The notes under the pieces are model-generated. The model made no database searches, was not told the origin of the DNA, and saw only the letters and a list, made by a program, of their open reading frames with translations. Of a stretch of DNA of 64,000 nucleotides, positions 24,082 through 35,451 are shown piece after piece. Source of the DNA: Aphanomyces cochlioides. Lineage: Eukaryota; Oomycota; Saprolegniomycetes; Saprolegniales; Verrucalvaceae. The DNA lies in the NCBI GenBank assembly GCA_019828595.1, contig JAHQRK010000001.1, positions 3,410,001 to 3,474,000 on the forward strand, given 5' to 3'. Every line of letters begins with the position of its first letter. Positions within the stretch are counted from its first letter, which is position 1. The position numbers and the translations under genes are program-made.

Positions 24082-24131
24082 GGCCCCTGCGCAAGGATGA
24101 CACGCATAAATCGAGAAGTATCGCACTTTTT
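24028..24131 (+). ncRNA. U6 spliceosomal snRNA sequence (probable retrocopy in a LINE chimera)
   Basis: Full-length U6. The 5' stem-loop is formed around CCCTTCGGG. The invariant ACAGAGA box is in GATACAGAGAAGATTAGCAT. The U4-pairing and ISL region reads GGCCCCTGCGCAAGGATGAC, and the 3' part ends in five T. It is colinear with plant and human U6 across the core. It begins exactly at the target-site duplication and its T-run runs directly into LINE coding sequence. It is therefore best explained as a U6 RNA copied onto the end of a LINE cDNA rather than a native gene. It could still be transcribed if a promoter lies in the adjacent tRNA gene. Confidence 0.9.
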
Positions 24132-24677
24132 CTTGGCGATGCTTCGGTGTCAATTTCGATTGGACTGCCATCACCAACATCGACCGCTTTCAAGTCAACG
24201 AACGCGGTAGCCAGCTTCAAGACATACTGTTTGTGCTCTGGGCTCTTCTGTGTGCTTCCAACCTTCACTATATTTGGACAACGCACAACGCCGCCAAGTT
24301 CGAATCGAAGAAGCCGCCTCCGCCAGAAATTTGGCAAGAAGTCAGCTTCATCCGATGGCATGCATCGATCCGCAGATGGCTTCGCCTCCAAGAAGTTGAC
24401 AGCCCTCAACGAGTGGAAGCAATATCAGCAATCAATACTTTGCATAGACAACCTGTCTATCGCCCACTGGTAGCCAAGTACCCGACTTTGCTCGCGCTCC
24501 AACCTTCAGCCCCAAATTAACAAGCCCCAAGTATTTATTCAACAAGTCAAAAATCGCTGTACTCCAAAGCCCAAAGTAGAAAATCTGCTGAAGCATTTGG
24601 AAGTGGGATGAGCCGTTAGTAGGCAATATTAGTATTAGTAGATATTGAAAGTCTATTAATATACCTCCCCATTGCAG
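24028..24677 (+). mobile_element. U6::LINE chimeric retrocopy (5'-truncated LINE)
   Basis: Insertion unit bounded by perfect 15-bp duplications (24013-24027 and 24678-24692). Its 5' part is full-length U6 (24028-24131). From about 24134 the frame reads [10 protein letters not shown]...[10 protein letters not shown]...HNAAKFESK. This aligns with the C-terminus of the full-length LINE to its right (WRPFGIPFRW...LWVLLVSSLL...RNRTKFEGK), then stops at TAA near 24,519. A 3' tail of about 160 nt ends CCTCCCCATTGCAG, resembling the CCCCGATTGTCAT end of the second element. There is no poly(A). Protein identity between the two copies is only moderate, so they are different subfamilies. Confidence 0.85.
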
Positions 24678-24692
24678 TGAGCTAAACGGGAA
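24678..24692. repeat. Target-site duplication, copy 2 (tRNA-Lys nt 1-14)
   Basis: A perfect 15-bp copy of 24013-24027 (TGAGCTAAACGGGAA). It separates the U6::LINE chimera from the full-length LINE and serves as the right duplication of the first element and the left of the second. Confidence 0.9.
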
Positions 24693-24868
24693 CTCTTAAA
24701 TTGCTTTTTGTACCCCACAAGTCAATTCTGGACCAACCAGAAGCTTCGACTCTTTCACAAGAACCCTTTCTCACGCGTGACCTACGTTGCTTACGTCTTG
24801 CCTGTCCCGCACCCACCGCACCCATCGAATTTTTCAACATTTGTAACGTTTCGTCGACTTTGCAAGCC

Positions 24869-27354
24869 ATGACGAACCCAACTCATTTGAAGAATAGCGA
24901 CCAAGAACCCATTACTGCCGCCGAGCACGCCCACCGTGACCTGATCGACGGAGTTGAAGTCTCTGCTGGAGGGGGATCATGTATTAGAGTTGGCGCTGAT
25001 ACACCATCCCTCGTTGCCTCCCTTGGTGTTGGCACTAGTGAGACTTCCTCGACTGAAAAGGTTGCCGATCCATCGAGCCCATTGACACTCCCTCAGGATG
25101 GGAAGGTTCACTAGTCGACTTTTGTCGGCTGGGAGATGAGCCTGAGGCAGCTGTTGATGACGTTCAAGGCCTTGACTTTGCCCCCCACGGTGCTTTCACT
25201 GGATTGCATGGAGATCATCTCAGTACTCCGGGAAAAGATGTGTCTCGCAGTTCTCGAAACGTTAGCACTGAGCCTGGGAATGTTCAGCGGCGGATCAGTT
25301 CTGAGAAAGAAATTTCTCAAGAACAAGGTGATAGCATTACTCTCGACCAACCACGCGAAAATGCACCCACTACAACTGGCGATGGCGACACGCACCCGTC
25401 CAAGACAAATCCTGCATCCAATCAATCGACTTGGACCTTTGCCGATGCTGTCAAGAACGCGAATGCTGCGAACGGCAAAGCGAAAATCGAAACTGTTTTC
25501 GCTCGACCCTCACGTGAGAAACTTCTCAAGCTCATTGAAATGGCCGACGATGATACGTGCGATGACGATGCTATGCTTGAAGCCATGGATGACGCCATTC
25601 CGTACCCCCAGAAGACTGCTGTTACACACTTTTGGGTTGAGACGGGATCCGATTTGGCTGCACAATCGAACGACAAGATCATTTCATCCATTTTCTCGGA
25701 AAATGATTCAGCCACCTGGAGCAAAATTTTACCCGATTTCGTCCAAGTGAACAAGACCAGAGGCGGCGACCTGGTGATACATGTTGCTACAGAATCTGCG
25801 AAGACAGCGATGTCGGAACAAAAGATTACCATATTTGGGAATCAATATGGTGTTGCGCCTCCCCGCGCTCCTCGTTCCTCTCGAGGTGGTGGTTTTCAAG
25901 GTCCATCGAACTCCATCCACGACCACTATTTCATCGACATCATTGGAATACCCTCGAATTTTGATTCCAAGAAATTGATCCGTTTGCTTCGACGATTCAA
26001 GACGAGTCCAATTTTTCAAGGCTACAAGACCACTGTTCGAGGAGGTGCTTGTCACGGAAACATTTGGCGTGTCTATTTTCGAGCAAGTGATATGCCTGTC
26101 CCACTTACGATCAACCGACATCCTGTGGACCAAATCAAACTGGATGATATCTACTACGCTGTGTTCGCAAAGAATTACGTCAAGTCATCGGTTGCGCGTG
26201 AGAACAACCGCTCCGCGCATTGCCTTGATTTGGATTGGATCGAAGAATCTGCACAAGGTCCGCCTGAAGCAAATGGCGATTCAAATACAACCAACATGAA
26301 GAAGGCCAAAACGGGCAAAGTTATTGACCTGAGCGAAGTCAATCCTGGCACAAATGAGCTGCAAAATGAACAAGAATCAGTGGAGCAGCCTTTGCAAGAC
26401 GATCCCATGGGAGCACTGTTTGACTCATCCAAGACCAACAACAATCTCATTCAAAACGAACCACCAAGTGAACAGGCGAGAGCCTCGAACTCATTTTTGA
26501 AGCCCAAGAAGACTAGCAAGCGCAAACAAGAGGATTTGGCCAAGTCTTGGGCGTCTGACAACTTGGTCGATCACTTGAGAGACCTTCAACTCAAAACACT
26601 TCTCGTCAAGTTCAGCGATCCCCAACGCCAAGCATATCACGTGACGATTGGCGATATCCCTCATTTGACGTCAAGCGATCTCTCCACGTCTATCAAGAGA
26701 ACTCAAACCAAGGACGGACGACTGGATTGGCACCCGGACAACCTTTCTCTCAAAGAGATTGTGGATCTTTTGGCGCAGCATGCTGTCCAAAGCGATGACC
26801 TCGTGGACAATGTGACACGACGCGAAAGATATGCGGCGATACCATTTGCAGAGCCTCTCGAAGCTTGGCTAAACGAAGGCAAAATCGACGAACTCTGGCA
26901 ATGGGCCTCTGTGAATACATTGACGGCGAATTTTCATATCACCGATCTCAACACCACCAAGCCAGCAGCCTTTCAAACGTTTGTACGGCTCCATACTTGG
27001 CATCGGTGGATTTCGGCGACTACAGCACCAGAGGCAATGTCATTTGCTGAAGGTTTCAAGCACGTTTTTGGTTGTTTACCCACAGTTGAGGACCTAAACA
27101 ACTTTCCGATGGATGCAGCTTTTGCCGAAACATTGGAGTTGCCCGAAGGCCTCTCTTTCCTTGGAGTTGAAGACGCATTATCAGCACTGGAAGTCTGGCT
27201 ATCCTTGCAAGCGAGAGACATGCTGGACAAAGATGCTTGGTTGATCAGCATCACGAAACGCCCTGTCATCCCGCTTCCCACACATGCTGGCTCACGGCTC
27301 TTCTCGGCGGACACCCTGTGGAATGTTTACACTCAACATTTGGCCATGTCATGA
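24869..27354 (+). pseudogene. LINE ORF1 (RNA-binding gag-like protein), frameshifted
   Basis: The ATG at 24869 (MTNPTHLKNSDQEP) opens a frame that stops at the TAG ending at 25114. Coding resumes in another frame before 25134 (DEPEAAVDDVQGLDFAPHGA) and runs to the TGA at 27352-27354. The central part (HDHYFIDIIGIPSNFDSKKL through WRVYFRASDMPVPL) looks like an RRM-type fold, the usual RNA-binding module of many LINE ORF1 proteins. No CCHC knuckle is visible here. The C-terminal 250 residues are acidic/helical and unrecognised. The frameshift around 25,060-25,115 makes it a pseudogene unless it is a sequencing error. Confidence 0.75.
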
Positions 27355-27521
27355 TGGCTAACCTGGCACACGCCCTCCCTGGCCTCACTACGTCCGTGTT
27401 GCTCGAGTTGCAGAAGCTTGGGTTTCGCTACTCTGAACAACGCACGGCTATGTTCAAGCAATACTTGATCGAAGACAAGCCACACTGCCAACTGCAGCTA
27501 GGCTTGACCCTCCACTATTAA
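27351..27521 (+). CDS. Small ORF bridging LINE ORF1 and ORF2
   Basis: 57 codons starting in the ATGATG that overlaps the ORF1 stop (TGA 27352-27354) and ending TAA 12 nt before the ORF2 ATG at 27533. The sequence (MANLAHALPGLTTSVLLELQ) has no known motif. The overlap suggests coupled termination-reinitiation, as described for some insect LINEs. It could instead be a chance frame. Confidence 0.35.
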   Translation: MMANLAHALPGLTTSVLLELQKLGFRYSEQRTAMFKQYLIEDKPHCQLQLGLTLHY

Positions 27522-27532
27522 CCAAGTTCTCC

Positions 27533-30500
27533 ATGGTTACCCCTGCAGCTCGTTCACGAAGCCCACCTCTGTCTGGTGTTTCTCGCAGTACCATCCCTGG
27601 CTCCGACACTCAAGAATTGCAAATCTTGACAGCCAACATCAACGGCTTGAAAGATAACGGCCACAAACTTGCCGAAGGCTTGCTCAAGCATCACAACGTT
27701 GTGGCACTCCAAGAAACGAAGATAGCTCATCGCTTCCAATACGACACCTTTCGTTTCCATCTTGATCATGCCCTGGGAGTTGGCAACTACTTCTTGGCTA
27801 CCAACGATCAACGGCACACTCAAGACTCCTCTGAGCAACATCGCAGCAGTGGCGTCATGATGTTATTTTACAAGGAGACCCCTGGCTTTGCGCGTCTCGT
27901 ACACAACAAGGCTCTGGATATCCCCAACAAGTACATGGTTGTTCACACTTGGTGGGAAGATACTCCTGTGTTTTTTCACAACGTATATGCGCCTGTTCAA
28001 AATCAAGAGCGAGAAGCCTTTTTTGATGCACTGCCTCGAGATTTCCCAGTCAACGCGCAACACATCGTTATGGGCGACTTCAACCTACCACTCCAGCGTG
28101 AATTGGATGCGATGGTTCCATCCTCATGTCATCACACTGGCCGATCCCAATGCTCTCAATGGCTCGAGGCCTTGCATGTCGTGGATGCTTGGCGTCTACA
28201 CAATCCATCAACCCGAGTATTCTCCTCTCCTCATGGACGAAATCGCCTCGACTATATCTTTATGGATGAAGACCTTATGCGCACGGCATATCATCAATCG
28301 ACGTACTTTCGTTCCCCGGAAATTGTCGAGCACATGTGCCACAGAGTTATTCTGCAACCGGTGTCTCAACCCAAGCGCCGTGCCTATTGAAAACTACCGA
28401 AGGAGCTTCTCCAAGTACCCGAAGTGGTCGAAACCATTGTCGCTGAAGCGAAACAACTTCTTCCAGTGCTCCGTCAGGCCAACAATCCTGGGGTTGTCTG
28501 GGCTGGATGGAAAAAGCAAGCCAAAAAGTTTTTCCAAGAGTATCATGTGGAGCATCTATTGGCAAAGACACGCGTTTCAGACTTGGCCAAACGAGAACTG
28601 TTACGTTCACAGCAAGCGTTCAATGCGGGACGTTTGCCGCTTCAAGCCTTGGAACAAGCTCAAGCCAAGTATGACGAGACGATGTCCGAGTGGAAGTCCT
28701 ACCAAAATGACATCAACTTCGATTTTCACGCGACCAAGAATGAAACTTCTACAGCGCACTTCTTTCGTCCTCCAAAGAAAGTTCTGTACAACGTGCCCAT
28801 CGTGGAAGTTCAAGACGCTGACGGCACAGTCTCGACATGTCCTCAAGTCATCCATGATGTGTTTCATGCAAAATGGTCTGCCGTGATGTGCGAAAACGAC
28901 TTTCAAGCGCCGAACCGTGCCAGTCGACGCCGATTCGTACGGCTATTGCAAAAACGTTTGACGGACGAACAACGCGATTCCCTTGACAGCCCAATCACAA
29001 CCTATGAACTTGCACAAGCCATCAAGACCATGGCTCCACACAAGTCTCCAGGAATGGATGGATTCCCTGCGGCCTTTTACCAATTGGAGGCGGATCTATT
29101 TGCCGAGATACTTTGCTTGGTCTTCAAGTATTAACTTTCACGTGGCGAGTTGCTTGGCATTCAACGACGTTCTGCCGTGTCCTTGCTCTTCAAAGGTGGT
29201 GACAGAAGCAACCCTGGGAATTATCGACCAATTGCTTTGATCCCAGTTGAAGTCAAAATTCTCACAAGGGCACTTGCTTGTCGTTTGCGTGATCTGCTGC
29301 CTGCCCTGATCCATCCGATTCAAACAGGATTCGTGGCTGGCAGGCGCATTCATGACCACATCATCTTTCTCAAGGACCTTCAACACAAGTGTACTCTGGA
29401 CGACATCGAAGGATACGCTATGTTTCTGCTTTGAAAAAGCGTATGATCGCGTCAATTGGGATTTCATGTACGACGTTTTGGAAGCATTCAACTTCGGTCC
29501 TGTGTTCATCAGCTGGATCAAGTTGATGTACCATAGTCCCATCATCCACTTGGTCATCAACGGCGAGTCGAGCCATTTACCCCACGCGTGGAGTCAAGCA
29601 AGGGGATCCTTTGTCGGCGCTGTTGTTTGTCCTCTCAGTGGAACCTCTGAGTCAGCTACTGCGCAATCACGAAGAATACAGCCTTCCTTTCTCTGAGGAG
29701 CTCTTTGCCATGGCAATGTTCTTTGCTGATGACACAACATTGGTTTCGTCCTCCCTTGAAGACTTGGAACGACAACTGGAGCTTGTCCAAGAATTTTGTA
29801 CTCAGTCAGGTGCAAAACTTAACGTGGGCAAGTGCAAAGTTCTCACGCTGAATGGAAACCAAGACGTACCTCGACATCCAAGACTCTCCATGGTTGCCTC
29901 GGGTACTCCGACAAAGTACTTGGGGATATTGTTTGGCCACCGTTTATCCGACCAAGTACAAATCAATGCGCTTTCCGACTCGTTCTATCAGTCTTTTATC
30001 ACGTGGGGCTGTCGAGCAAGAACGCTGCGAGGTCGACGGCTACTTGCCAACACCATGATGTTGTCCAAGCTCTGGCACTACACAGCTGTCATCCACATCC
30101 CTGAAGACACGGTCGCCAAGTGGCAGTCCATGGTGTACAAGTTCATCTTGACAAGAAAGCGACAAGGAAGACAAACACATGTCCTTGATCAATCTGGCGT
30201 GGCGTATCATCCCAGCCTGGGTCTCAGGATTCCGCATATTGCGTCAAGAATTCGTGCTCAACGTGTTCAGCGACTTCATTCCTTGTTCAGACCGACAAAG
30301 AAGAACCATCGTTATGGTCTGTTCTCCCGAAGCAGCTCTTTCGAAGGTGCATGGAGCCGTTCGCAAGATACTCGTCGTGGGACTGCCTCATGTATCATCC
30401 CAACCACAACACAAATCACATGCGACTTGAAGTACTCCCTTTGTTGTGGCGGAAAATCTGGGCCAACTGGCATCGTATCCCCCTTACGCGCAAATGTCCT

Positions 30501-31628
30501 GAAACGCCGACACAATCTCAGCTCCTTACCATGTCTGTTTGGCTGCAAATTCATCCGCTGTTTTTGGTTCCTGGTTCCAATGGACCAACCTCGCTTGCTG
30601 TTGCCCTCAAACATCATCGTCCCTTCTACAAGTTCCTCGCCCAAGAAGGCTTGCATTGCTTGGACAATTTCGTCACCACACAACGCGTGTGGCCCTCCTA
30701 TGAAGAATTCAAGTTGCAAATGGAGCCTTACGTTTGGCGGTTCCCTGGCGATGATTTTCCATGCGTGTTTCGCCATTTGTACTCCCTGCTTTCACTCATT
30801 GCGACCACTGTATGGCAAGTACTGGGTATCCCTCTCGTGGAAGCTGTGCCTCCCAATCGTGAAGTTCAAATCCCCGTCGGACAAGTTTGGAAGAATGTCT
30901 TTGTTCCTTTTCAACAATGGCCGCGCAAGTACATCCGATCGATTTGCTTTTGCGCGCCACTACTCACCAAACAGCACCCCTTGTCGAGCGATTCAAGAAA
31001 CAATGATTTGGCGATCAAGAAATACATGAACAAGACGGTGAAACCTTTGATGCGATATCCAACTCCTGTTCAAGCCGATGTGTGGTGGCGAATCTTGTTT
31101 CGGATGCTACCCGTCAACTCTCGCTTCTTTTTCCTTCAAGACACCAACCCTAGCATTATCGAATGCTCCTTTCCTGGTTGCTTAGCCGTCGAAACGATAC
31201 AACACATCCTGTTCGACTGCAAGTTTGTCAAGCCTGTGTGGAATTGGCATCAAGCAGCGTGGCGGCCGTTTGGTATTCCATTTAGATGGAATACGATTAT
31301 CAACCTCGACGAATTCGCGGTTTCTGAAGAATGGGTGTCTCATTTTTCAGTGACTCGTTGTTTGTGGGTCCTTCTCGTTTCATCTTTGCTACGGGACTTT
31401 TGGATTCATCGCAATCGAACCAAGTTTGAAGGCAAAACAGTGCCATACATCCAGGCGGTCAAGGAAGTATCTCTTGTTTCGTGGACCGCAAATATCAGAC
31501 GAATGCTCCGTGATCCTACAATGGACAGTTATGAAGCAATGCAAGTCTCCGAGATAGTCGAAAAACTCAAGTCTCATACCAACTACACTTGGTTTTGGGA
31601 GAAGAACTTGCGAGCGACACTTGTGTAA
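27533..31628 (+). pseudogene. LINE ORF2: APE endonuclease - reverse transcriptase - CCHC finger, disrupted
   Basis: The ATG at 27533 begins an exonuclease-endonuclease-phosphatase domain: LTANINGLKDN, ALQETKI, VMGDFNLPL and the terminal NRLDYIFMDED. The RT follows with MAPHKSPGMDGFPAAFYQ, NYRPIALIPV, QTGFVAGRRIHDHI, DFEKAYDRVNW-like, VKQGDPLSALLFVLSVEPLS and the catalytic FADDTTL. The C-terminus has a zinc finger C-x4-C-x7-H-x4-C in IECSFPGCLAVETIQHILFDC. Damage seen: TGA at 28388-28390 (Trp-like position), TAA ending at 29134, and frame changes near 29,430, near 29,590 and near 30,310. The endonuclease catalytic residues appear present. The family clade is not resolvable by eye. Confidence 0.88.
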
Positions 31629-31784
31629 AGAAGTCTCAAGATTTCAAGACAATGCAAGAGCTCAATCGAACTCACGCAACGATTCAAGTGGCTTTCGAGT
31701 AGAACTTAGTAGTCCTTGTTCCCCATTGGATCGTCTAGGCAAATATTTATAGGGGTTAAAGGTCAAATATACCCCGATTGTCAT

Positions 31785-31798
31785 TGAGCTAAACGGGA
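31785..31798. repeat. Target-site duplication, copy 3 (tRNA-Lys nt 1-14)
   Basis: TGAGCTAAACGGGA, a perfect 14-bp match to copies 1 and 2, followed by TTGATATATG. It marks the right end of the array; no other tRNA sequence follows. Confidence 0.88.
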
Positions 31799-32122
31799 TT
31801 GATATATGTTTTTATTATATGGTACTATAAATATAAACAAATATTGCAGGGTTTTCTTTGAATGCTCTCTTCGCCCCCCTGACAAACTCTTTCAAAAGAA
31901 TAATGGACCGACGTCAAATAAGACTCATCACGGAAGTTTATTTGTTGTTGGTTGACGTCAAAAACTTCACCTGTTGGCAAAGGAAAGGAGAGAAATTAAA
32001 GATCGGAGAGTACAGATACAAAGTGCAAGATTGATGGATCTTGCAAAATGATTGGCCAATGTATACTTCGTTTTGGCGGAAAATAGTTTTCGCGCGGTTG
32101 TGCCATTGTAAGTTTGGACGCG
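31799..32122. other. Promoter region of DNA polymerase delta
   Basis: 324 bp between the retrotransposon array and the polymerase start codon. It contains the palindromic double CCAAT box ATTGGCCAAT at 32051-32060 and AT-rich sequence; no coding exon was seen. Confidence 0.6.
32051..32060. promoter_or_regulatory. Back-to-back CCAAT boxes (ATTGGCCAAT)
   Basis: Palindromic ATTGGCCAAT 63 bp upstream of the DNA polymerase delta ATG. The identical decamer occurs at 41129-41138 upstream of the mitochondrial carrier. It is consistent with NF-Y-type binding, by analogy only. Confidence 0.45.
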
Positions 32123-35100
32123 ATGGAACCTGCGTTGAAGAAGCCCAAGATCATCCGCACGCACGCAAGTTCGTGGCCTCGCAATGAACTTCCACAATTT
32201 AATGCGACCGAGCATTCTATTCGATTTCAATGGATAGATATTGGAATGTATGATGGAGAACCACTCGCAGTGAATCCATATTCACGAACACAACCAATTC
32301 CTGGCCCCAGATCTGGAAGCACGTCGATTGTTCGATTGACTGGTGTGACGGAAGAAGGACATAGCATCATGGCTCATATTCATGGCTTTGTTCCGTACTT
32401 CTACGCATCGTGTCCTGAAGGTTTGAAACCATCAGATTGTGGGGTTGTGCGAGAAGCTCTTGACGCCGTTGCAAAAAAGAACCCATCCGATGCAACTGCA
32501 GTCCAAGGTGTTGAGATTGTTGAAGACAAAATGTCATTGTACGGGTATCAATTCGACAAGAAAGTGCGATTGATTAAGGTAAATCTTAACACAATCTTTT
32601 CTGATGAATGCGCATAGGTGTACTTGACCCTACCTAATTTCGTCCCCAAAGTTCGTAGTGCTCTTGAAAGTGGAATTACTATTCCTGGCTATGGCACTCG
32701 GAGTTATCAAACATACGAAAGCAACGTTCCATACATTTTGCGTTTTATGATTGACCAAGAAATTCAAGGATGTAATTGGGTTGAACTTCCTGCTGGGACT
32801 TATCGCTTCCGCAATCCTCATCAACAAGTCTCGTTGTGTCAAATGGAAGTAGATATTGTGTACATGAACCTTGTTAGCCATGCCCCCACAGGAGAATGGG
32901 GAAAACTCGCCCCTCTCCGTATATTAAGTTTTGATATAGAATGCATGGGGCGCACTGGCCATTTTCCCGAAGCTGAAAAGGTATTTTCAAACGTATGAAG
33001 AAATCCTCGTACTTATAAATGCACGTAGGATCCAGTCATACAAATCGCGAACGTCGTCTGGGAACAAGGTGCAGAGCATCCAGTAGCACGAAATGTGTTT
33101 GTTCTTGGAACTTGCAAACCACTTGTTGGTGCCCATGTTATGGAATTTGAAACGGAAAGTGAAATGCTCGAAGCATGGGCTACATTCGTTCGACAAGTTG
33201 ATCCTGATGTCTTGACTGGCTACAATATTGATAACTTTGATATCCCGTATCTGATCAATCGGGGCAAAGCCTTGAAATTATCTCCGCAGTACCACTGCTG
33301 GGGCCGTTTGAAAAACACGTAAGGGAGTACTTCAACGACATCAACTGATATGAATCTAGAGCGAATATTATGGAAAAAAAAGCCTTCCAGTCAGCTCAAT
33401 ATGGCAAAAGTGATAATATGCGTACCACCATGCATGGGCGTACATCCTTCGATATGCTTCCGATTATCCGAAGAAGTCAACAACTGAGCTCGTATTCGCT
33501 AAATTCTGTTTGTGCTCAATTCTTGGGGCAACAAAAGGAAGATGTGCCTCACGGTATTATCAGCGACCTACAGCGTGGAACAGACGATGATCGCCATCGA
33601 TTGGCTATGTACTGTCTTAAAGATGCTGTCCTGCCTTTGACTTTGCTTCAAAAACTCAGTTACTTGGTAAACTACATTGAAATGGCTCGTGTCACGGGTG
33701 TTCCATTGGACTTTTTGATTGATCGAGGCCAGCAAATCAAAGTTTACTCAATGTTGCTGCGAAAGTGCCGTGGCGCTGGACTAGTTGTTCCAAATTTGCC
33801 TCGACAGGGTGGTGGTGATGACGCTGGATATGAAGGAGCTACAGTCATTGAGCCAGTCAAGGCATACTACACTATGCCCATTGCCACTTTGGATTTTGCA
33901 TCTTTGTACCCCAGTATCATGCAAGGTTACAATTTATGTTATTCAACGTTAGTTGCACCAAGCGATGTGAGCAAGTTGTCCCCTGATGCATATCAAACAT
34001 CTCCTTCTGGCGATGTGTTTGTACGCAATACAACGAAAAAGGGAATTCTCCCTCTAATTTTGGAAGAGTTGTTAAGTGCACGTAAGCAAGCAAAACGTGA
34101 CATGGCTACAGCTCCGGATGCTATGACGAAAGCTGTCCAAAATGGGCGTCAGTTAGCGTTGAAAGTTAGTGCCAATTCTGTGTATGGATTTACTGGCGCC
34201 AATGTGGGGCAATTACCTTGTATCCCAATTGCTTCATCCGTCACAGCTTACGGTCGTGAATTGCTTTTGAAAACAAGGGAACATGTTGAAAAACTATATA
34301 CGGTAGAAAATGGCTACAAGCACAATGCTCAAGTAATTTATGGTGATACTGATTCAGTTATGGTGAAGTTTGGAGTGGAAACAGTTGCTGAAGCAATGCC
34401 CTTGGCCGAAGAAGCTGCAAAACTTGTATCTGATATTTTTCCCTGGCCCATCAAATTGGAGTTTGAAAAGGTTTATTATCCCTACTTGCTTATGAACAAA
34501 AAGCGGTATCTTGAATTAATTTTGAACTCGTCTCACCGCCAAACTTAGATATGCAGGATTGTTGTGGACCAAGCCAGAAAAATACGACAAGCTAGATACC
34601 AAGGGTCTTGAGACAGTTCGTCGAGACAATTGTCTTTTGACACGTCGAATGGTGGAAAGTATTCTCAAGAAGATCTTGATAGAACGCAACGTTGATGCAG
34701 CAATATCCTACACCAAACATATTATTTCCGAATTACTGCAAAACAAAATCGACATTTCGTTGTTGGTCATCACAAAAGGTTTGAGCAAGTCTTCAGACTC
34801 AGATGACTACAAAGTGAAGCAAGCACACACTGAGCTAGCTGCCCGAATGAAGAAACGTGACCCTGGTTCTGCACCAGTTCTAGGAGAGCGCATTGCCTAT
34901 GTAATTATCGACAAGGGCAAGAATGTTCCGCTCTACGACAAGGCTGAAGACCCCGTGTATGCCCTAACAAACAACATTCCTATTGATTGTGACTATTACA
35001 TGTCAAATCAGTTGCAAAACCCGATTGAACGTATTTTTGAGCCTATTATTGGGTTATCAAAGGTGAAGAGTGAATTACTCGCTGGTGACCACACTCGCAA

Positions 35101-35446
35101 GCGTGCAAAGCCTGGATTGGTCCAAAACAGTGGCGGCATGATGAATTTCGCTGTGAAGAAGTTGAAATGCTTGGGATGCAAGGCTCCACTGAGCGGCGAG
35201 CAAGCTCTATGTTCCTCATGCATTGACCAAGAAGCCCAAGTTTACAGCAAGCAACTCAACGTGGTAGTGACTTCTGAACAACAATTTGCTCGCTTGTGGA
35301 CGCAATGTCAAAATTGCCAAGGAAGTCTTCACCAAGATGTATTGTGCACCTCTCGCGATTGTCCAATTTTTTACAAGCGCATCAAGGTGCAAAAAGAATT
35401 GGGAGAGGCCCAACTGGCCCTTGAGCGATTCAAATATGAATGGTAA
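32123..35446 (+). CDS. POLD1: DNA polymerase delta catalytic subunit
   Basis: Replicative family B polymerase with 3'-5' proofreading. Exons 32123-32578, 32618-32980, 33029-33318, 33360-34505 and 34549-35446; the four introns of 39-48 bp all keep frame, giving 1,050 residues, the usual size. Exonuclease motifs: FDIEC (Exo I), GYNIDNFDIPYL (Exo II), YCLKDAVLPL (Exo III). Polymerase motifs: LDFASLYPSIMQGYNLCYST (A), KVSANSVYGFTGA (B), IYGDTDSVMVKFG (C). The C-terminus has both cysteine modules: CLGCKAPLSGEQALCSSC (CysA, PCNA/zinc) and CQNCQGSLHQDVLCTSRDCP (CysB, Fe-S cluster and B-subunit binding). Start chosen at the first ATG (MEPALKKPKI). All catalytic Asp residues are present. Confidence 0.97.
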
Positions 35447-35451
35447 ATGTA

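Larger units (their letters stand above)
24693..31784 (+). mobile_element. Full-length, decayed non-LTR retrotransposon (LINE, APE-type) at a tRNA-Lys target
   Basis: About 7.1 kb between target duplications 2 and 3. Order: 5' leader; ORF1 (24869-27354); a 57-codon ORF (27351-27521); ORF2 (27533-31628) with APE-like endonuclease, reverse transcriptase and a C-terminal CCHC finger; then a 157-nt 3' tail ending ATTGTCAT without poly(A). ORF1 carries at least one frameshift, and ORF2 carries two in-frame stops and at least three frameshifts. The copy is therefore unlikely to be active, yet it is structurally complete. Confidence 0.92.

Noticed and set aside
23954..24131. tRNA-Lys and U6 as a native head-to-head gene pair sharing a promoter
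   Set aside because: They are only 1-2 bp apart and divergent. However, the perfect tRNA-derived duplication on both sides of the U6+LINE unit is better explained by co-insertion of U6 with the LINE.
28391..29134. Separate gene starting near 28,424
   Set aside because: It is in the same frame as the LINE endonuclease, separated only by a TGA, and leads directly into the RT domain. It is one disrupted ORF2.
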